Assembly: GCF_028649535.1 (NCBI RefSeq)
Contig: NZ_JAQSJE010000009.1
Location: forward strand, 186,001 to 250,000
DNA: 64,000 bases
Source: Mannheimia cairinae
GTDB lineage: Bacteria > Pseudomonadota > Gammaproteobacteria > Enterobacterales > Pasteurellaceae
Reading direction: 5' to 3'
The notes below the pieces were generated by a model. That model had not been told where the DNA came from and made no database searches. It saw only the letters and a list, made by a program, of their open reading frames with translations. Positions 50,464 through 57,937 of the stretch are shown here, in pieces; position 1 is the first letter of the stretch; each line of letters opens with the position of its first letter. The translations under genes were made by a program, and so were the position numbers.

Positions 50464-51342
50464 ATGAGAGAAAACTATAACGACTTATATGCTTTTTGGT
50501 TGGTTGCTCAAGAAAAGAATTTTACCCGTGCTGCTCAGGAATTAGGAATATCTCCCTCAGCTCTTTCTAAAACCATTCGCCTGCTTGAAAAACGGCTTGG
50601 ATTGCAACTTTTTAATCGAACAACTCGTACCGTAGCATTAACCCAAGCAGGAGAGCAACTTTTTATCACTGCTCAAAAAAGTTTTGATAACCTGAATAAT
50701 GGGCTTGATCGTCTCGCTCATTATCGTGAGATGCCTACAGGTAAAATTAAGGTTACAGCTGGCTTGCAGATTGTCCAAGATATACTTATTCCTCGGTTGG
50801 CTCATTTTAAAGAACAATATCCTGAAATTGTGCTTGAGTTTCATGCGGAGAATCAGTTTGTAGATATTATTAGCCAAGGTTTTGATGCCGGTGTACGATT
50901 AGGCGATGATGTTAATGAGATGATGATTGCAGTAAAAATCAGTCAGCCGATAAAAATGTGTATGGTAGGGTCGCCTACTTTATTTGAGCACTATGGATTT
51001 ATCAAATCGATAAATGAATTAAGCAGATTTCCAAGCATAGGTTATGTGATGAGTACAGGTAAATTATATGAATGGGAATTAGTTGAGAAAGGACAAACAG
51101 TCAAAATTACACCGTCTGCTCAGTTTGTATGTAATGATGATAATGCCATTAAAACTGCGTGTTTAAAGGGATTAGGGTTAGCTTATTTGCCCCAAAGTTT
51201 GGTGCAAAGTGAATTAGCAACAGGTGAACTGATTAGCGTGTTACAGCCGTTTTGTTTATCTTTACCTGCACTTTATTTGTACTATCCACATCGCAATATT
51301 TCGCCTGCTTTGAGAGTAGTTATTGATAATCTAAAAGTGTAA
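50464..51342 (+). CDS. LysR-family transcriptional regulator
   Basis: The 292-residue protein has the LysR winged helix at the N-terminus (FWLVAQEKNFTRAAQELGISPSALSKTIRLLEKRLGLQLF, about 11-50) and a periplasmic-binding-protein-like effector domain (about 90-290). It is divergent from the alpha/beta hydrolase gene, which it probably controls. Effector unknown. A perfect hairpin repeat lies 18 bases after its stop. Confidence 0.88.
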   Translation: MRENYNDLYAFWLVAQEKNFTRAAQELGISPSALSKTIRLLEKRLGLQLFNRTTRTVALTQAGEQLFITAQKSFDNLNNGLDRLAHYREMPTGKIKVTAGLQIVQDILIPRLAHFKEQYPEIVLEFHAENQFVDIISQGFDAGVRLGDDVNEMMIAVKISQPIKMCMVGSPTLFEHYGFIKSINELSRFPSIGYVMSTGKLYEWELVEKGQTVKITPSAQFVCNDDNAIKTACLKGLGLAYLPQSLVQSELATGELISVLQPFCLSLPALYLYYPHRNISPALRVVIDNLKV

Positions 51343-51359
51343 TTTCCGACAAGTTTTTT

Positions 51360-51382
51360 GGCACGAGTGGAGCACTCGTGCC
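51360..51382. repeat. Perfect hairpin repeat after the LysR gene
   Basis: GGCACGAGTG and CACTCGTGCC form a perfect 10-bp stem with loop GAG; CAGCG follows. No T-run follows on the plus strand. It resembles in style the GC-rich hairpin at 48674, and the two flank the hydrolase/LysR block. Confidence 0.55.
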
Positions 51383-51443
51383 AGCGTAACAAGGAAATTA
51401 GGCAAAGCAGTAAATTTGCAAAAATTTTTAAAAATTTGACCGC

Positions 51444-52532
51444 TTATTTTAATTTATAGATTGCCCAATCTAAGCCTGAATTGAAATCTTCTGTGAGGTT
51501 TGGTCTTAATTGTTCAAGCAGTGTGATAAGCGTGTTTTTATCTGGGTGTGTTAGGTTAATATGCCCAACTTTTCTTCCTGCTCGTACTTCTTTACCATAC
51601 CAATGTAGTTGTGAAAATGGCACATTTAGCCATTGGTTTGAGTGTTCAATTCCGATTAAATTAACCATCACACTTGGAGCAATTTGTTTTAGCTCAGGTG
51701 TTGGTAAATCGAGTAACGCACGTAAATGCAGCTCAAATTGGCTAATTGAGCAACCGAGTTGTGTCCAGTGCCCGCTGTTATGCACTCGTGGGGCAAGTTC
51801 GTTAATAAGTAGCTTGTCGCCGACAATAAAACATTCCATTGCCATCACGCCAACATATTCAAGTTTTTGCATTACCGCACTTAGCATTTGTTCGGCTTGT
51901 TGTTGGTAAATAGCTTGGTTGGGTAAATTTGTATCTGAAACAGAATAACGCAAAATCCCATTTTGCTGTAAATTATGAGAAATTGGGTAGAAACGCGTTG
52001 AGCCATCACGGAATCTAGCCCCAACAACTGAAATTTCACCATCAAATGGAATAAATTTTTCTGCAATTACTTCGCCAAATAGGTCATCACTAATTTGATT
52101 GACTGAATCAGCCGTAACAATCCATTGCCCTCGTCCGTCATAACCACCTGTGCGACGTTTTACCACCACTTTTTCGCCAATGTTTTGAAAAATATCTTGC
52201 CATTGGTTTGCATTTTCGACTAATTGCCAAGGCGAGGTAGAAAGATTTAACTCATCGAGCAGCGATTTTTGCGTGAAACGATCTGCTAACTTACCAAATA
52301 CATTCAAATTGACAAAGTTTTTATGGTTGCCTAGTAGTTGCGTTAATGGGGTATCAGCCCAACGCTCAATTTCAGCGGTAATAATGCTGTTAGGTTCAAT
52401 ATCAAAAACAGGGGCATCAAACGCAAGTGGTTTGACTTCAATATCAAGCGGTGCACCGGCATAGCGTAACATTCTGCCAAGTTGTCCGTTACCTAATACA
52501 TAAATGGGAGGGTAGATTGCACTTTTTTGCAT
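51444..52532 (-). CDS. purK: 5-(carboxyamino)imidazole ribonucleotide synthase
   Basis: PurK carboxylates AIR with ATP and bicarbonate. The 362-residue ATP-grasp enzyme (E. coli 355) has VLGNGQLGRMLRYAGAPLDI at the start, VVKRRTGGYDGRGQW for ATP, and ELAPRVHNSGHWTQLGC near residues 258-276. It is the last gene of purE-asparaginase-purK; it starts 22 bases after the asparaginase stop. Confidence 0.96.
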   Translation of the reverse strand: MQKSAIYPPIYVLGNGQLGRMLRYAGAPLDIEVKPLAFDAPVFDIEPNSIITAEIERWADTPLTQLLGNHKNFVNLNVFGKLADRFTQKSLLDELNLSTSPWQLVENANQWQDIFQNIGEKVVVKRRTGGYDGRGQWIVTADSVNQISDDLFGEVIAEKFIPFDGEISVVGARFRDGSTRFYPISHNLQQNGILRYSVSDTNLPNQAIYQQQAEQMLSAVMQKLEYVGVMAMECFIVGDKLLINELAPRVHNSGHWTQLGCSISQFELHLRALLDLPTPELKQIAPSVMVNLIGIEHSNQWLNVPFSQLHWYGKEVRAGRKVGHINLTHPDKNTLITLLEQLRPNLTEDFNSGLDWAIYKLK

Positions 52533-52554
52533 TTTTCTATTCTCAAAGTGAAGA

Positions 52555-53520
52555 TTAAAAATAATCGGCTAATGGTTTTTCTAACTGTTGATTGAGCAAT
52601 ACCATCAATTTAATGCGAGCTTTTTGCCCACTTAATCCTTTGGTAAAAATTGCACCTTGCTGTTTTAGCTGTTTTCCGCCGCCGAGGTAGTCATATACAT
52701 CTTGGGTAATACCATTAAAGGCACGTGAAACAATCACAACGGGAATATTGGCTTGTAAGAGAGATTCCACACCTGCTAAGCAACTTGGCGGAAGGTTGCC
52801 AGCCCCTAAAGCTTCAATTACTACACCATCACAACGAGCTTGTGCCAGTTGTTCAAGTAAAAAACTGTCCATTCCGGCATAAGATTTAATGAGTTGAACA
52901 TTGGACTGTGTAAGAGTATTAATTGGAAAACGTTCGTAAGCGGTTAATTTTTGGAAGAAAATTACCGATTCTTTTGTGACTAAGCCACAAGGCCCAAAGG
53001 TTGGTGTTTGGAAGGTTGCAACGTTAGTAGTATGAGTTTTAGTAACAAATTTAGCGTGGTGAATTTCATCATTCATTACAACTAGCACACCTTTATCACG
53101 GCTTTCTTCACTTAATGCGACTAAAATTGCACTTTGCAGGTTAATTAAACCATCTGCACCTAATTCATTACTGGAACGCATAGCTCCGGTAATAGCGATG
53201 GGTACATTGACTTGTAGAGCCAAATCTAGAAAATAAGAGGTTTCTTCGAGCGTATCTGTACCGTGTGTAATAACAATACCATCAAAGCCTTCTTGATTGA
53301 CTGCGGTTTCAATTCTTGCTTTTAGTAATTTCCAATGTTCAATATTAATATGTGGCGAAGGCACATTAAATAACGATTCTTGGCTAAGTTTAGCAGGGGG
53401 GTTTAAGCGTTCTAACGCTGCAAGTAAAGGGTTTTCAGTTGAAGGTGACACTTTGCCATTTTCGCCTTCTTTCATCGAAATTGTGCCACCTGTGTGAAGA
53501 ATTAATAAACTTTTAGACAT
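52555..53520 (-). CDS. Cytoplasmic L-asparaginase within the pur operon
   Basis: The 321-residue enzyme hydrolyses asparagine to aspartate and ammonia. Catalytic threonines are present: Thr13 in LHTGGTIS and Thr88 in THGTDT, with LEETSYFLDL and GAMRSSNELGADG typical of the family. No signal peptide is visible, so it is cytoplasmic and closer to the AnsA type than to periplasmic AnsB. It lies between purE and purK (gaps of 11 and 22 bases), so it is very likely co-transcribed and controlled with purine synthesis, which uses aspartate as nitrogen donor. Confidence 0.88.
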   Translation of the reverse strand: MSKSLLILHTGGTISMKEGENGKVSPSTENPLLAALERLNPPAKLSQESLFNVPSPHINIEHWKLLKARIETAVNQEGFDGIVITHGTDTLEETSYFLDLALQVNVPIAITGAMRSSNELGADGLINLQSAILVALSEESRDKGVLVVMNDEIHHAKFVTKTHTTNVATFQTPTFGPCGLVTKESVIFFQKLTAYERFPINTLTQSNVQLIKSYAGMDSFLLEQLAQARCDGVVIEALGAGNLPPSCLAGVESLLQANIPVVIVSRAFNGITQDVYDYLGGGKQLKQQGAIFTKGLSGQKARIKLMVLLNQQLEKPLADYF

Positions 53521-53531
53521 TTTAAAACTGA

Positions 53532-54029
53532 TTATTCAATTCGAGGATCTGGGTTATCTAACACCGTCTGGGTTTGAGCTTGGCGAAATGCCTGCAATTT
53601 TTCTGCAATTTCAGGGTTAAATGCCGCTAAAATTTGTGCGGCTAATAGGCCTGCATTAGCTGCCCCAGCTGGGCCAATCGCAAGTGTACCAACAGGAATT
53701 CCTTTTGGCATTTGCACAATAGAGTATAGACTATCCACCCCGCTTAGCATAGAGCTTTTAACCGGAACGCCTAAAACAGGAACAATTGTTTTTGCAGCAA
53801 TCATACCAGGTAAATGAGCCGCACCACCGGCACCGGCAATAATAACTTTATATCCGTTTTTTTGTGCATTTTCGGCAAATGAGAAGAGTTTATCCGGTGT
53901 TCGATGAGCCGAAACGACTTCTACGTGATAGGCTAATCCCATTTCATCTAAAATTTGAGCTGCTTCAGACATTGTTGCCCAGTCACTTTTAGACCCCATA
54001 ACAATGGCGATATTGACGTGTTGAGTCAT
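53532..54029 (-). CDS. purE: N5-carboxyaminoimidazole ribonucleotide mutase
   Basis: PurE converts N5-CAIR to CAIR. The 165-residue protein (E. coli 169) shows [42 protein letters not shown] and the [19 protein letters not shown] ending. It is the first gene of the operon and is preceded by a long PurR-type palindrome. Confidence 0.97.
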   Translation of the reverse strand: MTQHVNIAIVMGSKSDWATMSEAAQILDEMGLAYHVEVVSAHRTPDKLFSFAENAQKNGYKVIIAGAGGAAHLPGMIAAKTIVPVLGVPVKSSMLSGVDSLYSIVQMPKGIPVGTLAIGPAGAANAGLLAAQILAAFNPEIAEKLQAFRQAQTQTVLDNPDPRIE

Positions 54030-54076
54030 ATTTAATTCCTATATTCTTATTGATATGTAAAATAAATTGTAGTTTA

Positions 54077-54106
54077 ACACATAAAGCAAACGTTTGCTTT
54101 ATGTGT
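54077..54106. promoter_or_regulatory. PurR operator, perfect 30-bp palindrome upstream of purE
   Basis: The sequence is a perfect 30-bp inverted repeat centred on the CG at 54091-54092. Its core AAGCAAACGTTTGCTT corresponds to the PurR box ACGCAAACGTTTGCGT. It lies 48-77 bases before the purE start codon. Confidence 0.85.
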
Positions 54107-54251
54107 ATAGTGTTAATTTTATTTTTTTATTTGAAACGCTTTTCTATTATTTATCTTTGATAAAACAGCATTTAGGTCTGTTATCTATTGGTTAAAATAT
54201 GATACAATTACCAATTAGTTTATTTTTTTAATTTAATCATCGGAGATATAA

Positions 54252-54896
54252 ATGACGAGTAGTATAAACAAGCGTTCAGTAATGACTCTTTTTTCAGATA
54301 AAAATGATATATATAGCCATCAAGTACGTATTGTTTTAGCCGAAAAAGGAGTACCTTATGAAATTGAGAACGCTGTGCTAGGTAGCATTTCTGAAGATTT
54401 ATTAGAATTAAATCCTTATGGCAATATCCCGACATTAGTTGATCGTGAACTGGTTTTATTTAATCCTCGTATCATTATGGAATATTTAGATGAGCGTTTT
54501 CCACACCCACCATTAATGCCTGTTTATCCGGTTTTTCGTGGTCAATATCGTTTAAATATGTACCGTATTGAACAAGATTGGTATTCGCAAATTGATTTAG
54601 TGAATAAAGATCCTGAGTCAGTAGAGGGTAAAAAAGCATTAGCACAGTTAAAAGAAGATGTATTGGCTCTAGCTCCTGTTTTTGCAGATAAGCCTTATTT
54701 TATGAGTGAAGATTTTAGCCTTGTAGATTGCTACATCGCACCGTTACTGTGGCGTATGCAAGTATTAGGTGTGAAATTCAGTGGAGCTAGTGCAAAACCA
54801 ATTAATGCTTATATGACTCGAGTTTCTCAACGTGATAGTTTTATTCAATCGATTGGTGGCGAAGCACCAAAACATTTATTGGATGACAAAGAGTAA
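54252..54896 (+). CDS. sspA: Stringent starvation protein A
   Basis: SspA is a glutathione-S-transferase-fold protein that binds RNA polymerase and affects stationary-phase and acid-stress genes. The 214-residue protein (E. coli 212) has the thioredoxin-like N-terminal domain (MTLFSDKNDIYSHQVRIVLAEKG; NPYGNIPTLVDRE) and the helical C-terminal domain; the surface-pocket PHP of E. coli is conserved as RFPHPPLMPVYP. CGGAGA precedes the ATG at 54252. It overlaps sspB by one base. Confidence 0.95.
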   Translation: MTSSINKRSVMTLFSDKNDIYSHQVRIVLAEKGVPYEIENAVLGSISEDLLELNPYGNIPTLVDRELVLFNPRIIMEYLDERFPHPPLMPVYPVFRGQYRLNMYRIEQDWYSQIDLVNKDPESVEGKKALAQLKEDVLALAPVFADKPYFMSEDFSLVDCYIAPLLWRMQVLGVKFSGASAKPINAYMTRVSQRDSFIQSIGGEAPKHLLDDKE

Positions 54897-55303
54897 TGAA
54901 ACCATTAAGACCTTATCTTTACAATGCCTATTATAATTGGATTGTTGATAACGATAATACACCTTATCTTTTAGTTAATGCACAATTCCCTGATGTAGAT
55001 GTTCCTACAGAATTCGTAAAAGAAGGGAAAATTATTTTAAATATTTCTTCTCGTTCTATTGGGCAATATATTGTTGCTGAAGAATATATTAGTTTTAGTG
55101 CTCGCTTTCAGGGAATGCTAAGAGATATTTATATTCCTTTTGCGGCAATGGAAGCCATTTATGCTCAAGAAACAGGTGATGGCATTATGTTTCAAGCTGA
55201 AGAATATTACAGTGTAGAGGCTTATCAAGCTCGAACGGGTGCATCAGAAAAATCTGCAAAAGCAAAAGTGAAAAAAACATCTACTTTAAAGCTAGTTAAA
55301 TAG
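54896..55303 (+). CDS. sspB: ClpXP adaptor SspB
   Basis: SspB delivers ssrA-tagged proteins to ClpXP. The 135-residue protein (E. coli 165) has the ssrA-binding domain (RPYLYNAYYNWIVDNDNTPYL, IILNISSRSIGQ, ISFSARFQG) and a linker ending in the ClpX-binding module STLKLVK, equivalent to the RPALRVVK tail of E. coli. The linker is shorter than in E. coli. It is translationally coupled to sspA. Confidence 0.94.
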   Translation: MKPLRPYLYNAYYNWIVDNDNTPYLLVNAQFPDVDVPTEFVKEGKIILNISSRSIGQYIVAEEYISFSARFQGMLRDIYIPFAAMEAIYAQETGDGIMFQAEEYYSVEAYQARTGASEKSAKAKVKKTSTLKLVK

Positions 55304-55319
55304 TTTTTCTTATTACATT

Positions 55320-55376
55320 CAAGCGGTTAAATTTTCTTGATAATTTGCAAAAATTGTTCAAAATTTAACCGTTTGT
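55320..55376 (+). terminator. Terminator of sspAB (uptake-sequence type)
   Basis: CAAGCGGTTAAATTTT (55320-55335) and AAAATTTAACCGTTTG (55360-55375) make a 16-bp stem with one G-U pair, followed by TTTGTTTTT. Confidence 0.75.
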
Positions 55377-55446
55377 TTGTTTTTCTTTAAATAATCAAAA
55401 ATACTGCTTGCACTTCTTGTATAAATTGCTTATCTTTTAGTTAATT

Positions 55447-55466
55447 TGTACTATTATAATAGTACA
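55447..55466. promoter_or_regulatory. TrpR-like operator upstream of the TrpX-like gene
   Basis: TGTACTATTATAATAGTACA is a perfect 20-bp palindrome. Its arms GTACTA and TAGTAC, six bases apart, equal those of the TrpR consensus GTACTAGTTAACTAGTAC. TATAAT inside it could be the -10 element, so a bound repressor would block the promoter. It ends 27 bases before the start codon. Confidence 0.6.
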
Positions 55467-55492
55467 TTTACTTTTTGGCTTAGGAGCGATTT

Positions 55493-56452
55493 ATGAAATT
55501 TCGTCAAACATTATTAGTTACATTATTAAGTGCTTTTTCTATTACTACTTTTGCTCAAGATAAAATTCAAAATGTTGCCATTACTGCAATCGTTGAGCAC
55601 CCTGCATTAGACTCTATTCGTAAAGGGGTGATTGAAGAGTTAGCAAGAGAAGGTTTTGTTGATGGCAAAAATATTAAAATTGACTATCAATCAGCACAAG
55701 GCAGTACTGCGACAGCTGCTCAGATCGCACGTAAATTTGTAGGTGATAAAGCAGATATTATTATCCCAATTACTACACCTTCAGCTCAACCTGTTGTGGC
55801 TGCTACTCGTTCTATTCCGATTGTCTTTTCAGGGGTAACAGACCCTGTGGCGGCAAAATTAGTGAAATCTTGGGAGCCATCAGGCACGAATGTGATGGGG
55901 ATTTCAGATCATAAACCAATCGCACCACAAGTCGCTCTAATTAAAAAATTAGTGCCGGAATTAAAGGCGGTTGGTTATGTTTATAGTGCTGGTGAAGTAA
56001 ATTCTGCAATCGTATTAGAGGAATTAAAACAAGAAGCTGAAAAACAAGGCTTAAATGTTGTGCCAGTTGCGGTTCAACGCAGTGCAGATATTGGCACGGC
56101 AGCCCGTAGCTTAAATGGTAAAGTGCAGGCCATCTATATTTCAGAAGATAATGCGGTGGTTTCGGCTTATGAAGCATTACATAAAGCCGCATTAGAGGCA
56201 AAAATCCCAGTGATTGCGGCAGATAGAGATACGGTTCAACGTGGTGCCGTTGCAGCTTATGCGGTAAACCAATACGATATTGGCGTGGCAACAGGTAAAA
56301 GTGCGGCCCGTGTGTTAAGAGGCGAGAAAGCTGGTAGCATTCCAACTCAAGAAGTGAGCCAAATGGAATTATCTATTAATACCAAAACAGCAAAAGAGTT
56401 AGGTATTGACGTGCCAGAAAGTTTACTAAAAGAAGCTAAAGAAACTTTCTAA
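55493..56452 (+). CDS. ABC transporter substrate-binding protein, TrpX-like
   Basis: The 319-residue exported protein has a Sec signal peptide (cleavage near residue 21, TFA) and the ABC-type substrate-binding fold of the TrpX/BMP-like family (PF04392): AITAIVEHPALDSIRKGVIEEL, DIIIPITTPSAQ, IPIVFSGVTDPVAA, GYVYSAGEVNS and VIAADRDTVQRGAVAAYAVNQYDIG. Related TrpXYZ systems carry tryptophan or aromatic compounds. No permease or ATPase gene is next to it, so it is an orphan in this window. A TrpR-like operator precedes it, which supports an aromatic amino acid substrate. Confidence 0.8.
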   Translation: MKFRQTLLVTLLSAFSITTFAQDKIQNVAITAIVEHPALDSIRKGVIEELAREGFVDGKNIKIDYQSAQGSTATAAQIARKFVGDKADIIIPITTPSAQPVVAATRSIPIVFSGVTDPVAAKLVKSWEPSGTNVMGISDHKPIAPQVALIKKLVPELKAVGYVYSAGEVNSAIVLEELKQEAEKQGLNVVPVAVQRSADIGTAARSLNGKVQAIYISEDNAVVSAYEALHKAALEAKIPVIAADRDTVQRGAVAAYAVNQYDIGVATGKSAARVLRGEKAGSIPTQEVSQMELSINTKTAKELGIDVPESLLKEAKETF

Positions 56453-56467
56453 AACGGTATAAATAAT

Positions 56468-56507
56468 AGGGTGTGTTGAGGTTTGTAGTGAAACGGCAAC
56501 ACACCCT
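56468..56507 (+). terminator. Terminator of the TrpX-like gene
   Basis: AGGGTGTGTTG and CAACACACCCT form a perfect 11-bp stem with an 18-base loop; the tail is only weakly T-rich. Confidence 0.65.
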
Positions 56508-56598
56508 AATTTGTATTATCCATTTTTATATAGTAAAGTGAAAGCCTATCAAATTTTAATTGATAGTGTGAATAACCTAAACTCGTAAGGAGTCTATT

Positions 56599-56859
56599 AT
56601 GGAATGGATCGCAGCCATTATTATTGGTGGATTAATTGGTTGGCTTGCTTCAATAGCAATGAAAAGCAATACTGGCTTATGCTTAAATATTATCATTGGA
56701 ATTATTGGCTCTTCTTTAGGTCGTTGGGTGTTTGGTGATCTAATGGGAATTGGCTCTGCCTATGCAGCTGGTCAATTTAATGTTATTGGCATCTTTTTTG
56801 GAGTATTAGGTGCAATTATATTAATTTTTATTTTAAGAAAATTAAAACTTGTTAGTTAA
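56599..56859 (+). CDS. GlsB/YeaQ/YmgE-family membrane protein
   Basis: An 86-residue protein with three hydrophobic segments and glycine-rich turns (IIIGGLIGWLASIAMK, IIIGIIGSSLGRWVFG, IFFGVLGAIILIFILRK), typical of the transglycosylase-associated/GlsB stress family. These proteins rise in general stress and have no proven activity. AAGGAG precedes the ATG. It stands alone, convergent with a LysR gene. Confidence 0.85.
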   Translation: MEWIAAIIIGGLIGWLASIAMKSNTGLCLNIIIGIIGSSLGRWVFGDLMGIGSAYAAGQFNVIGIFFGVLGAIILIFILRKLKLVS

Positions 56860-56879
56860 AGTGAATAACATTACAAATA

Positions 56880-56909
56880 AAGGCATTATTTAACCCAAAA
56901 TAATGCCTT
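56880..56909. terminator. Bidirectional terminator between the GlsB-like and LysR genes
   Basis: AAGGCATTATT and AATAATGCCTT form a perfect 11-bp stem with an 8-base loop, followed by ATTTTAT. Confidence 0.85.
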
Positions 56910-56917
56910 ATTTTATG

Positions 56918-57808
56918 TTATAGATAAGGTTGTTGTTCTTGCATCAGTTGTGAGAAGAAATCAATTAACACGCGTACTTTTGGGGAAAGATAGCGGCGGT
57001 TCGGATAAAGTAAGCTGATCTGCAGTGTTTCCTGTTCTAAAAACGGCATAATTGGCACCAGTTCACCACTATTCAGTTCTTCTTTTATTAGAAATTTAGG
57101 AATATTGATAATCCCAAATCCCGCTTTTGCCATTTGCACTAAAGCATAACCATTATTACTATAAATTTTTCCTTCTGGTTTGACGTTATATTTCTGCCCG
57201 TTTTGCATAAATTTCCATTGGGTATGGTTTTCATAAAGCAAACAATCTGTTTTGGTTAGCTTATCTAAATTTTTAGGTTCACCAAATTTTTTTAAATATG
57301 TAGGAGAGGCAGCTAGTACTAAATGTGAATCGGCAATCTTTTTGGCGACAATAGAGCTATCGGCAAGGCTTCCAATGCGTAGCACCAAATCAAAACCTTC
57401 CGCAATAACATCAACTCGGCGATCACTAAATTCAATATGGAGCTCTAGGTTAGGGTAGTCTTCCATAAACCTCCCTAAATAAGGGGCAATAAAGCGAGAG
57501 CCGAAATCCATTGGCACAGACATTGTAATTTTACCTTGCAAAGTCGAGCTGATATTACTCACACTAGCGTCTGCTTCTTTTAATTCATTTAATATAGGTA
57601 AGCAGTGTTGATAGTAAAGGAGTCCTGCCTCAGTAGGTGTTATTTTTCGGGTTGTTCGTTGTAATAAACGCACATTGAGGTGTTCTTCTAATTGAGCAAC
57701 AAGTTTACTTGCCATTGGTAGAGAAATTTGGGCTTGTTGAGCCGCTTGCGTGAAACTTTGAGTCTCTATTACTTTGCAAAATAAACTGATTGCGTTTAGT
57801 TTGTCCAT
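56918..57808 (-). CDS. LysR-family transcriptional regulator
   Basis: The 296-residue regulator has the N-terminal winged helix (LFCKVIETQSFTQAAQQAQISLPMASKLVAQLEEHLNVRLLQRT) and a LysR substrate domain (about 90-290, with SVPMDFGSRFIAPYLGRFMEDYPNLELHIEFSDRRVD). This subgroup is the CrgA/YafC-like branch. Target unknown; its divergent neighbour is topA, which is an unlikely target, and its downstream neighbour is the GlsB-like gene. Confidence 0.87.
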   Translation of the reverse strand: MDKLNAISLFCKVIETQSFTQAAQQAQISLPMASKLVAQLEEHLNVRLLQRTTRKITPTEAGLLYYQHCLPILNELKEADASVSNISSTLQGKITMSVPMDFGSRFIAPYLGRFMEDYPNLELHIEFSDRRVDVIAEGFDLVLRIGSLADSSIVAKKIADSHLVLAASPTYLKKFGEPKNLDKLTKTDCLLYENHTQWKFMQNGQKYNVKPEGKIYSNNGYALVQMAKAGFGIINIPKFLIKEELNSGELVPIMPFLEQETLQISLLYPNRRYLSPKVRVLIDFFSQLMQEQQPYL

Positions 57809-57937
57809 TTTCTCTCTTCTTTATATTGTAATTTGATGGTAGGCTTGCTATCGTAAAAATAGTGTGTGAAAAAATCAACTCAAAAAGAAATAATTTCACG
57901 TTATTTAAGATAATTATTAAAAATTAGGTAATAAATT

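Noticed and set aside
55941-56345. 134-residue antisense ORF in the TrpX-like gene
   Set aside because: Shadow frame rich in His/Pro/Leu/Tyr from reverse reading; no start signal.
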